64,000 nucleotides of DNA, taken from the NCBI RefSeq assembly GCF_007971225.1, contig NZ_CP042435.1:4653501-4717500 (forward strand), in the 5' to 3' direction. The position numbers and the translations under genes were made by a program. This DNA comes from Panacibacter ginsenosidivorans. Lineage in GTDB: Bacteria; Bacteroidota; Bacteroidia; Chitinophagales; Chitinophagaceae. The notes under the pieces were generated by a model that was not told the origin of the DNA, did no database searches, and worked only from the letters and a program-made list of their open reading frames with translations. This document shows, piece after piece, positions 1 to 7,307 of this stretch (the stretch's first letter is position 1; each line of letters begins with the position of its first letter).

Positions 1-744
1 GTAAGTTTTTCATCGCCGGATTATATTGGTCATTCGTTTGGCCCAAATTCATGGGAGCAATTAGACAACTATGCAAGGCTTGATGCCACGCTTGGTAAAT
101 TCTTTGCTTTTCTTGATGCTACAGTTGGTAAAGGTGCATACACAGTGTTTTTAACAGCAGATCATGGTGTGGCACACGTGCCTAATTTTTCTGTTGAAAA
201 TAAATTACCCGGCGGCGCATTCAATGATGTAAAAGTGTTGAATGATGTAAATGCTGCATTGAAAACAAAGTTTGGATACGATAAACTGGCGCTTGATTTT
301 GTAAACTATCTTGTTGTATTTAATAATGATCTTATAGATTCTGCCAATCTTGATAAAGCAGCTATACACAAAACAGTAATTGACGTGTTGCTGAAACAAA
401 AAGAAATTGCGCAGGCATTTGAAATAAAAGATGTAATGAACACTACCATTACTGCTAAACAAAGAGAAATGATGAGCAATGGATATTTCCCTTCAAGATG
501 TGGGGAGATACAATTTATTTTAAAGCCCGGTTATGTAGAAGGCAATGGTAATGGCACTTCGCACGGTTTGTGGAATCCTTATGATTCACATATTCCTTTG
601 CTCTGGTATGGATGGGGAATTAAACACGGCAAAACAAACCGCGAAACATACATGACAGATATTGCTGCAACACTTGCGGGTATGTTACATATTCAAATGC
701 CTAGTGGTTGTATCGGGCATGTTGTGGAAGAAGTGATGAAGTAA
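1..744 (+). CDS. PafA-type alkaline phosphatase, 3' part (5' end outside window)
   Basis: The frame is open from base 1 and ends at TAA 742-744, leaving about 247 C-terminal residues. The opening residues contain SSPDYIGHSFGPNS, which carries the Asp and His of one zinc site in PafA-like phosphomonoesterases. It is followed by FLTADHGVAHVP, the Asp-His pair of the other site, and near the end by YDSHIPLLWYGWGIK, whose His is the last metal ligand. These proteins hydrolyse phosphomonoesters in the periplasm. The signal peptide and nucleophile Thr/Ser would lie upstream of the window. An internal ATG at 145 is not the true start, because the homologous motif region begins earlier. The gene ends before a strong hairpin and faces the next gene. 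Confidence 0.9.
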   Translation, partial: VSFSSPDYIGHSFGPNSWEQLDNYARLDATLGKFFAFLDATVGKGAYTVFLTADHGVAHVPNFSVENKLPGGAFNDVKVLNDVNAALKTKFGYDKLALDFVNYLVVFNNDLIDSANLDKAAIHKTVIDVLLKQKEIAQAFEIKDVMNTTITAKQREMMSNGYFPSRCGEIQFILKPGYVEGNGNGTSHGLWNPYDSHIPLLWYGWGIKHGKTNRETYMTDIAATLAGMLHIQMPSGCIGHVVEEVMK

Positions 745-767
745 GCAAAGCGTTTAATGTAGAGTTA

Positions 768-808
768 CAAAGGCGCAAAGATTTTCTCTTTGCGCCTTTG
801 TTTCTTAT
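768..808. terminator. Bidirectional intrinsic terminator candidate
   Basis: A perfect 13-bp inverted repeat (CAAAGGCGCAAAG at 768-780 and its complement at 788-800) has a 7-nt loop and is followed by a T-rich stretch. It lies between two convergent genes, so it can end both. The same CGCAAAGG-type words recur near 41160-41215 and 51425-51500, so it may also belong to a small dispersed repeat class. Confidence 0.65.
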
Positions 809-861
809 TCGCCCTTGTGTGATTTTTTTGTACCAAACTGTGGTGCTGTTATTAAGCTTAT

Positions 862-881
862 GTTGCGTCGCACTCTTGTAC
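862..881 (+). repeat. Nested-palindrome repeat, solo arm A
   Basis: Exact arm A sequence GTTGCGTCGCACTCTTGTAC in the convergent intergenic region. No partner arm was seen next to it, so this is a half element. Confidence 0.8.
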
Positions 882-891
882 ACTTTGGCCT

Positions 892-1611
892 TTATGCAGC
901 ATATAGCAGAAATATCACTTGCCTTTTATGAAGGTCAATATTTATCTGCTTCCACTCTTTTACTGTTTTTGTATGAATACTTTCTGATGTAGAAGTTATA
1001 TCAACAGCAACACAAATTTTTGTTTCATTCCTGCAGGTGGCAAGCAATGTTCTAAATAGTTGATTATTGCGGTAAGGTGTTTCTATAAAAAGTTGGGTGC
1101 AATTTTTTTTGAAAGAATATTCTTCCAGTTCTTTAATGCTTTTCTTGCGTTCATTTTCGTCAATGGGTAAATAGCCAACGAACTGGAATGATTGTCCGTT
1201 CATGCCGCTCGCCATTAGTGCAAGCAAAATAGAACTCGGTCCAACTAATGGAACAACAGTGGCATTCATTTGTTGCGCAATGCTTATTAATAACTGACCA
1301 GGATCGGCAACACCAGGACAGCCAGCTTCGCTAACGATACCAATATTCTTTCCTTCTTTTATGCATTGAGCAAATGCCGCTTTTACAGCATGCTCTGCTT
1401 TGTGTATAGTGTGCCACGAATAATCATCTATCACCATTTCTCTCCAGAGCTTTTTAAAAAAACGTCTTGCTGTTTTTTCATTCTCTGCAAAAAACACCTG
1501 GCAATCTTTTATAGCATTGAGTAAATAAGATGGTAATGCTTCCAATGCTTTTTCATCATCGTGCAGAACGGTTGGTATAAGATAGACTTTGGACCTTGAT
1601 TGTTCATTCAT
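892..1611 (-). CDS. Tetrapyrrole-methylase-fold SAM methyltransferase, RsmI-like
   Basis: The product has 239 residues. It resembles the RsmI family, whose founding member 2'-O-methylates C1402 of 16S rRNA. The motif SEAGCPGVADPG near residue 95 corresponds to the SDAGTP-x-x-SDPG loop of RsmI, and VVPLVGPSSILLALMASG is the second conserved stretch; both line the SAM site. The N-terminal YLIPT replaces the usual YVVATPIGNL. It is shorter than canonical RsmI (about 280 residues), and Bacteroidota often carry such a shorter paralogue beside the true RsmI, so substrate assignment is uncertain. The start is ATG with an A-rich leader. The gene is convergent with the phosphatase and co-directional with the EI24 gene upstream. 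Confidence 0.85.
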   Translation of the reverse strand: MNEQSRSKVYLIPTVLHDDEKALEALPSYLLNAIKDCQVFFAENEKTARRFFKKLWREMVIDDYSWHTIHKAEHAVKAAFAQCIKEGKNIGIVSEAGCPGVADPGQLLISIAQQMNATVVPLVGPSSILLALMASGMNGQSFQFVGYLPIDENERKKSIKELEEYSFKKNCTQLFIETPYRNNQLFRTLLATCRNETKICVAVDITSTSESIHTKTVKEWKQINIDLHKRQVIFLLYAA

Positions 1612-1621
1612 TGTTCAGAAA

Positions 1622-1640
1622 GTTGAAGTGTGCGACGCAA
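1622..1640 (-). repeat. Nested-palindrome repeat, solo rcA arm
   Basis: GTTGAAGTGTGCGACGCAA, the rcA arm with the GTTGAAG variant at its inner end. It lies in the 70-bp gap between two leftward genes, just upstream of the RsmI-like start. Confidence 0.7.
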
Positions 1641-1681
1641 TAAACGATGCTATGAAATACAGACGCCAGGTTCATGAAAAA

Positions 1682-2470
1682 TTAACTTGCTTCAGCAACA
1701 TGTGCGAAATTTTCTTTCGGCTTTATTTCATGCATGCTCAACGTGGCAGCAATTACAGCATAAGCAGGGGCAAATATCCATCCGATGATTGGTATTAAAT
1801 GAATAAAATAAAACACCAGTCCATTGCCTATAGCAAGTCCTTTATGATTGCCAATATAATAAATGCTTTCAGCGGCATTCATTTTTCTGCGTTCGCAATT
1901 ATAATCCAACATGCTAAAGCCATAGTAATAACATTCCACCATTAAAGCTATCAATGGCGCCCCCATCCCCGCAACAGGTATCAGTGCCAGCAGCAAAATG
2001 GCTACAATATAAACTGTTTGCCATAAGGCGTTGCGCACCGCTATCTTTATACCACGCCACATATCTTTAAGCAGTTGCTGAAAACTGAAAGGATAATCTG
2101 TATTGTTGAGAATGGCATCTGTTTTTTCGCTGAGATAAGCAAACACCGGCGAGCCCACAATAAGCCATATATATTTGAACAAGGAAAAATATAACATAAG
2201 TTGCACTACCAGTAATGCCAGTGCAGCAAGTGTAAACAGGAAGCCAAGAATACCACTGTCCATTTTATCAAGCCATGTTTTTAATCCTGTTTTTAAAGTG
2301 AGCCACTCGTTAAAACTATTGGCTGTTTTAAAAAAGAAATACATGGACACAAAAAATAGTATGGTATAAATAATGCCGGGTATAATGATCCATTTCCAAA
2401 GCTTATGTTTTCGTATGAAAGCATGCGCTTTAAAATAACTTTGAAAGGATATTATTATTTCTGTAAGCAA
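1682..2470 (-). CDS. EI24 domain membrane protein (CysZ-like fold)
   Basis: The product has 262 residues and at least four long hydrophobic segments (about residues 28-50, 75-105, 145-175 and 215-245). The pattern IVGSPVFAYLSEKTD after the second segment and the Tyr-rich EYYYYGFSMLDY-like stretch are typical of the EI24 family (related to E. coli CysZ, a sulfate channel). The role in Bacteroidota is not established. The only start in range is TTG at 2470, because the next Met is about 40 residues in. The gene is divergent from the 3-methyladenine glycosylase, with only about 33 bp between the two annotated starts. Confidence 0.8.
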   Translation of the reverse strand: MLTEIIISFQSYFKAHAFIRKHKLWKWIIIPGIIYTILFFVSMYFFFKTANSFNEWLTLKTGLKTWLDKMDSGILGFLFTLAALALLVVQLMLYFSLFKYIWLIVGSPVFAYLSEKTDAILNNTDYPFSFQQLLKDMWRGIKIAVRNALWQTVYIVAILLLALIPVAGMGAPLIALMVECYYYGFSMLDYNCERRKMNAAESIYYIGNHKGLAIGNGLVFYFIHLIPIIGWIFAPAYAVIAATLSMHEIKPKENFAHVAEAS

Positions 2471-2503
2471 CAGGAATTATTTTAGTGGTTAAATTTAGTT
2501 GAA

Positions 2504-3160
2504 TTGAAACGTTTTGAGCCTAATAAAATTGATAAACATATTTTATTGAATGCTTCCGCAAAGCTGGATGTATCTTTTTATAACCGAAGCAATGTGCTTC
2601 AGGTGGCAGAAGAATTGCTGGGCAAAATATTGGTAACCAATTTTGATAACAAAATTACTGCAGCAAGGATTGTTGAAACCGAGGCATACAATGGTATTGT
2701 TGATAAAGCTTCGCATGCTTATAACAACAGGCGGACTGCAAGAACCGAGATTATGTATGGCAATGCCGGTACGGCTTACGTGTACTTGTGTTATGGTATT
2801 CATCATTTATTCAATGTGGTAACCAATGCAAAAAACATACCGCATGCAATTCTTATAAGAGCGGCAGAACCTGTGTACGGATTGGAAACAATGCTTAATC
2901 GCACCAGGAAATTAATTGTTGATAATACACTAACAAAAGGGCCTGGTAATGTATCAAAGGCATTGGGTATAGATACCGCACACACGGGTTTAAGTTTGCT
3001 CGGTAAAAAAATATTTATTGTTGATGATAATTATTCGGCACATAAAAATGCAGTATCAACTTCTGTAAGAATTGGTGTTGATTACGCGGCAGAAGATGCG
3101 TTGTTGCCTTATAGGTTTTATATAAAAGGAAACGTTTTTGTTAGTGGTAAAATAAAATAA
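2504..3160 (+). CDS. DNA-3-methyladenine glycosylase, AAG/Mpg family
   Basis: The product has 218 residues. ARIVETEAYNG near residue 62 carries the catalytic Glu of the AAG fold, and YVYLCYGIHHLFNVVT near residue 95 is the conserved intercalation and active-site region. GPGNVSKALGI near residue 150 is the C-terminal family motif. The enzyme removes alkylated purines in base excision repair. Start choice is uncertain: TTG 2504 gives a long N-terminus, while TTG 2546 would begin nearer the family's usual start before the SFYNRSNVLQVAEELLGK segment. No in-frame ATG is suitably placed. Confidence 0.92.
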   Translation: MKRFEPNKIDKHILLNASAKLDVSFYNRSNVLQVAEELLGKILVTNFDNKITAARIVETEAYNGIVDKASHAYNNRRTARTEIMYGNAGTAYVYLCYGIHHLFNVVTNAKNIPHAILIRAAEPVYGLETMLNRTRKLIVDNTLTKGPGNVSKALGIDTAHTGLSLLGKKIFIVDDNYSAHKNAVSTSVRIGVDYAAEDALLPYRFYIKGNVFVSGKIK

Positions 3161-3202
3161 AAGTATTTGTGTGGCAGGCTGCAGTTACGTAATTAAGCTT
3201 TC

Positions 3203-3226
3203 GTTGTGTCACTCACTTGTACGTTC
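3203..3226 (-). repeat. Nested-palindrome repeat, solo arm B
   Basis: GTTGTGTCACTCACTTGTAC (3203-3222), followed by GTTC as in other B-first copies. It lies between convergent genes downstream of the glycosylase gene. Confidence 0.75.
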
Positions 3227-3343
3227 CGTTCTATATGCAGCAGTGCGGAAGGTGTCTTTTTAACAATTATCATAAACGAACGAAGCACATGGTGATACAC
3301 ATGTGCATGGTTCTTTAAACAGTCATAATCGTTTATGGTTTTA

Positions 3344-3745
3344 TTACACTGCAAAGTTTTGTGTGTAAACAGTTGTATCTTTTTTACCCTTCATTTTGTG
3401 ATAAAAAATATAAGATACTGCCAGTATAACAAAAGCAACTATGGGGAACAGTACGAGACCGCTAAAGCCATCAACTACCCAGTTAGAAACAGCGGCACAA
3501 ATAAAACTAATCCCAAAACCTACATAGGCCCATTCTTTAAATCTTGCACTAATAGAGGGTACTATTAAAACGATAGCGCCAATTATTTTAAATACAGTAA
3601 GCATAACCCTGAAGTAATCAGGGTAGCCCAAATGGCTTATGCCCTGCCTGGCAAGTTCTGAATTAGATGTTAGTGCTGGCATGAGACCATCTGCTAAAAA
3701 GATAATGATCGTTGTTGTCCAGTAGATAATTTTTGTGGTTTTCAT
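3344..3745 (-). CDS. DoxX-like membrane protein
   Basis: Starting at ATG 3745 (MKTTKIIYW) the product has 133 residues and four predicted membrane helices. The sequence GISHLGYPDYFRVMLTVFKIIGAIVLI is typical of the DoxX-like (DUF4267/DoxX_2) group common in Bacteroidota. An upstream in-frame ATG at 3784 would add a polar, non-conserved extension (MRTKSLSILKNET), so the inner start is preferred. Molecular function is unknown; members are often regulated by MarR or HxlR repressors. It stands alone, facing the glycosylase gene. Confidence 0.85.
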   Translation of the reverse strand: MKTTKIIYWTTTIIIFLADGLMPALTSNSELARQGISHLGYPDYFRVMLTVFKIIGAIVLIVPSISARFKEWAYVGFGISFICAAVSNWVVDGFSGLVLFPIVAFVILAVSYIFYHKMKGKKDTTVYTQNFAV

Positions 3746-4147
3746 TGTTTCATTTTTTAAAATTGATAATGATTTTGTACGCATAAAATTAGAAGCGCAA
3801 AATCGTTTTGATACTGTGTAAAAGCGACATTGTAAGGTGTTAAACGCGACAAAAAATTCAAGTGTGGAGACAATGACACAAATATTATCCTTTGTACCAT
3901 AATTACCCCTTTGCGTGGTATTATTTTTTCCTGATCAATATTGAACAAAACGTTGAACCGAGCGTGGCAACAGGTGATGCTACTAAAATATACAGTTGGC
4001 TAACATGAAAAAATATGAATCCGTGCCCTCTTTTTATTTCTGCATGATAATTGATTCTTCTATGTAAAAGTGAACTTATGAACAGCATTGGGTTGTACAC
4101 AGTATTGTATTCTTAAAAAATTAATAGTAAGAAGATAAAATAATTAT
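3746..4147. other. 402-bp gene-poor region between divergent genes
   Basis: No convincing gene was seen. The region must hold the leftward promoter for the DoxX-like gene and the rightward promoter for the small acidic protein. It also holds a decayed copy of the nested-palindrome repeat at 3936-3985. Confidence 0.6.
3936..3985 (+). repeat. Degenerate nested-palindrome repeat, right half
   Basis: Contains the loop palindrome core TCAATATTGAACAAAACG, then GTTGAACCGAGCGTGGCAAC in place of an rcB arm, then GGTGATGCTAC as in intact right flanks. It appears to be an old, mutated copy. Confidence 0.6.
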
Positions 4148-4372
4148 ATGAATAACGATCCCAAGCATCCCAAAAGGCCGGGTGAAACACCAGAGCCTGA
4201 TGAAATTCCGGAAATAAAACCGGGTATGCCGGAAGAAGATCCATACAAGCCAGCAAAGGAGCCTGATGTAGAACCTCAACAGGAACCAGAAATGCCTGAT
4301 GAACCTTCAGCGCCTGAAGTGCCCGCCGATACGCCACCTGAAGTTTCGCCGGAAATACCAGAGGTTGTTTAG
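4148..4372 (+). CDS. Small Pro/Glu-rich acidic protein of unknown function
   Basis: The product has 74 residues, starting MNNDPKHPKRPGETPEPDEI. It is dominated by Pro, Glu and Asp in PxEP-like repeats, with no signal peptide, no cysteine and no hydrophobic segment. Such a sequence should be disordered and strongly acidic. Similar short proline/glutamate-rich ORFs are common in Bacteroidota genomes, but no function can be assigned. The reading frame is consistent in composition and has an AT-rich leader. It is followed after 29 bp by a small lipoprotein gene, so the two may be co-transcribed. Confidence 0.6.
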   Translation: MNNDPKHPKRPGETPEPDEIPEIKPGMPEEDPYKPAKEPDVEPQQEPEMPDEPSAPEVPADTPPEVSPEIPEVV

Positions 4373-4401
4373 CATTATTTCTGATATATAAAATAAATAC
4401 G

Positions 4402-4599
4402 ATGAAAAAATTAATCATGATTTTATTTGCAACCGCGTCAATATGTTTATCCGCCTGCGGGAATAATAAAGATAATTCAGATAAGATAGCTGATTCAGTG
4501 GGTAATGAATCTCCAACTGGTCCTGCACCAGATAATAGTAATGCTACCAATCCTTCCTTACCTGACACTGCATTTACTGATACTTCAGGTCAGCATTAA
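4402..4599 (+). CDS. Small lipoprotein, unknown function
   Basis: The product has 65 residues. MKKLIMILFATASICLSAC is a clean lipoprotein signal with lipobox LSAC, giving a mature peptide of about 47 residues beginning CGNNKDNSDK. The mature part is Asn/Asp/Ser/Pro-rich and presumably unstructured. It follows the acidic-protein gene in the same direction. No family is recognised. The signal peptide makes this a likely real gene despite its size. Confidence 0.65.
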   Translation: MKKLIMILFATASICLSACGNNKDNSDKIADSVGNESPTGPAPDNSNATNPSLPDTAFTDTSGQH

Positions 4600-4715
4600 G
4601 AAATAGAAATAATGAGTATGTAAACCATTTCTAAAGTGGTTACCTGCATTTTTTAAAAATGTATTTGCTATCTTATGCCTTCGATTGCTGCTTCTGCAAT
4701 TCATAAACGCATACG

Positions 4716-5993
4716 ATGAAGGCATTTCCATACCGTTACCGTGTACTCGTTTTACTGTGCTCATTAACTACACTTACTTATCTTGATCGCATTTGTATTT
4801 CTATTGTGGGTGTAAGAATAAAAACAGAGTTTGCATTAAACAATGAACAATTTGGGTGGGTGCTTGCAGCATTTGCATTAGCGTACGCTTTGTTTGAAAT
4901 TCCTTCGGGTTTATTAGGTGATAAGATTGGCCCGAGGAAAGTTTTTATCCGTATTGTTTTATGGTGGTCGTTCTTTACTGCGTTAACAGGTTTTTCAACC
5001 GGATTAATATCACTCATTATAATTCGTTTTTTATTTGGAGTTGGAGAGTCAGGAACTTATCCAAATTGTTTGATCACGGTATCAAGATGGTTTCCTGTAA
5101 ATGAAACCGGGCGTTCCTTAACGTGGGTTGGCATTGGTTCGCAGATAGGTTCTGCTATTGCACCACTTATCATTATTCCTTTAGCCGCTTCTTATGGATG
5201 GCGTATGCCTTTTTATGTAAATGCATTGATTGGCGTGGTGTGGGTTTTGATTTGTTATATATGGTTCAAAGATTTTCCTGCACAGATGCGTAATATTTCT
5301 GTGACAGAGAAAATATACATAGAAGATAACTGCAGGCATAGCAGGCATCGTAATTTAATCTCCTTAAAAATGATCTTAAAAAACCGCACTGTATGGATGA
5401 TCATGTGTATGTATTTCTGTTTTCAGTGGTCTAATTATTTTTTCGTTGCATGGATGCCGGTCTATTTACAGGAAGGCAGACATTTTACAGAACAGCAAAC
5501 AAGCCCGATAATATTTTCTCTTTTTATTGCAGGCATTATTGGATTACTTGCCGGCGGATTCTCCGGCGATTGGATCGTAAAGAAAAAAGGCTTGAAGTTT
5601 GGCCGTCGGTTTGTTGGTGTTACGGGTATGGGATTGTGCGGTTGTATGATATTCCTGGCTGCACTTTTAAAGCAAAATGGATTAAGTGCTGTATGCCTTG
5701 TTTCAGCTAATTTTTCTTTCTCTTTCGCTGTGATGACTTCTTACGCTGTGTGTGCAGATATTGGCCGTAATAACACCGGCACTGTAACCGGCGCTATGAA
5801 TTTTTTCGGACAGATGGGCGCTTTTTTTCTTGCACTCATGTTTGGCAAGATCGCAGACCTTACCAACAGTTTTAATTATCCTCTTTTTATTGTAGCCTTT
5901 GTAACACTAGGGGGCTCTGCATTGTGGCTTATTATAGATCCAACAGTACAAGTGAGTGACACAACAACCGATGCCACGAAGTACTATAGCTAG
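4716..5993 (+). CDS. MFS transporter, anion:cation symporter (ACS) type
   Basis: The product has 425 residues and twelve predicted helices. The N-terminal TYLDRICISIVG matches the TYLDR signature of the ACS family (hexuronate, galactonate and phthalate transporters), and GDKIGPRKVF after helix 2 is the MFS loop 2-3 motif. GVGESGTYPNCL in helix 4 is also typical of sugar-acid transporters. Substrate cannot be inferred; there are no catabolic neighbours. The last roughly 14 codons (VQVSDTTTDATKYYS) are encoded by an rcB arm of the dispersed repeat at 5946-5965 and its flank. This indicates that the original stop was lost or displaced when the repeat arrived. Confidence 0.88.
   Translation: MKAFPYRYRVLVLLCSLTTLTYLDRICISIVGVRIKTEFALNNEQFGWVLAAFALAYALFEIPSGLLGDKIGPRKVFIRIVLWWSFFTALTGFSTGLISLIIIRFLFGVGESGTYPNCLITVSRWFPVNETGRSLTWVGIGSQIGSAIAPLIIIPLAASYGWRMPFYVNALIGVVWVLICYIWFKDFPAQMRNISVTEKIYIEDNCRHSRHRNLISLKMILKNRTVWMIMCMYFCFQWSNYFFVAWMPVYLQEGRHFTEQQTSPIIFSLFIAGIIGLLAGGFSGDWIVKKKGLKFGRRFVGVTGMGLCGCMIFLAALLKQNGLSAVCLVSANFSFSFAVMTSYAVCADIGRNNTGTVTGAMNFFGQMGAFFLALMFGKIADLTNSFNYPLFIVAFVTLGGSALWLIIDPTVQVSDTTTDATKYYS
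5946..5965 (+). repeat. Nested-palindrome repeat, rcB arm inside a coding sequence
   Basis: GTACAAGTGAGTGACACAAC lies within the 3' end of the MFS transporter gene and supplies its C-terminal residues. It is followed by the usual flank words CCGATGCCA. This is the only clear copy inside a gene in this window. Confidence 0.85.
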
Positions 5994-6182
5994 CCAATAA
6001 GAATATTTCTGTATTTCCTGCACAATAACTTCTGCTTGCTTTTGTATAAGGGAAGGCTTGTGTTGCGCGTTTGTCATTTTACTTATGCAGCAAAGAACAT
6101 ACACACGTTAAAGGAAGGAAAGTGTGTATTACATCATACAATGTGTTGTAATGTTACAGCGGGCTCAATAAATTAATTTGAT

Positions 6183-6674
6183 TTACTTCTTCAAATAAGC
6201 CATTTGCCCTAAATGATAACTCTGGTGATTGGTTCTGTTGATAAGAATGTTCAGTTTATTCCTGTGCGGCTCTTTTGCAAAATCTTCCTCCGAAACAGCC
6301 ATGTGTCTCGTAAACCATGCAGAAAATTGCATATTGTTGAAATGCTGTCTTAATGTTTCATTCACTTTGTTCCAATATGTTTTTAATTCTGCAATGGATG
6401 GAAACGTAAATCCTGACTTATCAGCATTGTCTACAAATATGTTTTGCAGGTCGGGGTACAATTTATCGCCCAGAGACATCAGCACCTGCATGCCATCATT
6501 TATAGCTATTAAATGACCGAGCAGGTAAGTGCCTGTGTTTCTACCAGGCGCTGTTTCTGCAGAAAGTTGTTCATCAGAAAGATCCTCTAATAATTTGTCA
6601 AGCCTTGTATTTTGTATCTCCCAGTTACTGATCACCATTTTGATGAATAGCTCAGGCTGAATGGCAGTTTGCAT
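6183..6674 (-). CDS. DinB family protein
   Basis: The product has 163 residues, predicted as a four-helix bundle. GTYLLGHLIAINDG near residue 50 and NRTNHQSYHLGQMAYLKK at the C-terminus supply the three histidines that form the metal site in DinB/YfiT-like proteins. Family members include thiol transferases and many of unknown role in stress responses. The start is ATG (MQTAIQPELF). It is a monocistronic leftward gene, with an AT-rich region upstream shared with the rightward efflux operon. Confidence 0.85.
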   Translation of the reverse strand: MQTAIQPELFIKMVISNWEIQNTRLDKLLEDLSDEQLSAETAPGRNTGTYLLGHLIAINDGMQVLMSLGDKLYPDLQNIFVDNADKSGFTFPSIAELKTYWNKVNETLRQHFNNMQFSAWFTRHMAVSEEDFAKEPHRNKLNILINRTNHQSYHLGQMAYLKK

Positions 6675-6851
6675 ATTTTTGTTTTATATTTTATAAAATA
6701 ATTTGCGGACAAAGTTTTTGAATTTTTAGAAAGTAATTTACCCAAGTTCCTTCATTCCATCTGTGATTTTTCGTAACGTTCTTAATATATTTATAACATT
6801 TTATTTTCATTTAGCGTTTTTACAACGTCAGTTACACAATAGTCCATGTTC

Positions 6852-6859
6852 TATATTTG
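6852..6859 (+). promoter_or_regulatory. -7 promoter box of the metal efflux operon
   Basis: TATATTTG matches the Bacteroidota -7 consensus TAnnTTTG and ends 9 nt before the preferred ATG at 6868. No convincing -33 TTG was found at the right distance. If it is used, the transcript would be leaderless or nearly so. Confidence 0.45.
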
Positions 6860-6867
6860 CAGCCGCA

Positions 6868-7239
6868 ATGAGAAGATTTTTACTTTTTATAATAATCTTA
6901 TCGCATATCAATACCACCATGTTCGTACCATGTGTGGATGAAGTTGATGAATACAACAAGGATGGTACGGTGAAAGATGACATCAACTCTGTGGCTGAAT
7001 ATGTGTACCAGGTTGTATTAAAGCATAAAGATAAAACGCCTGAAGATGAAGATGATGACCAGGCACATTATTTCCTGCTGGCAAAATCAAACTCCTTTAA
7101 TTTTCAGCAGGACCAGTATAAAATACTACCTACACAATTTTCTTTGGCTATAAAAAAGGAATATCCCGTTCTTGACATAAAAAACCTTCCCGTTACTTAC
7201 CTGGATATTCTTACACCTCCTCCCGATATAGCTTCCTGA
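6868..7239 (+). CDS. Exported protein of unknown function, first gene of the metal efflux operon
   Basis: From ATG 6868 (MRRFLLFIIILSHINTTMF) the product has 123 residues and a short signal peptide or anchor. The mature part has an acidic cluster TPEDEDDDQAHYF near residue 60 that could bind cations. A longer open frame reaches back to 6763, but its first 35 codons look like non-coding leader and include a candidate -7 box. The gene sits 68 bp upstream of tolC-cusB-cusA-type genes in the same direction. Position and acidity suggest a periplasmic accessory to metal efflux; this is inference. Confidence 0.65.
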   Translation: MRRFLLFIIILSHINTTMFVPCVDEVDEYNKDGTVKDDINSVAEYVYQVVLKHKDKTPEDEDDDQAHYFLLAKSNSFNFQQDQYKILPTQFSLAIKKEYPVLDIKNLPVTYLDILTPPPDIAS

Positions 7240-7307
7240 TTCGTTCTCTGTTGTAATGTTTTGTACAGTTTTCTTACAAAACAATTTTTCTATTTAATTC
7301 TATTAAA

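Noticed and set aside
4621-4660. Terminator after the small lipoprotein gene
   Set aside because: The AACCATTT/AAAGTGGTT stem is weak and the T-run is about 8 nt away, so it is not convincing.
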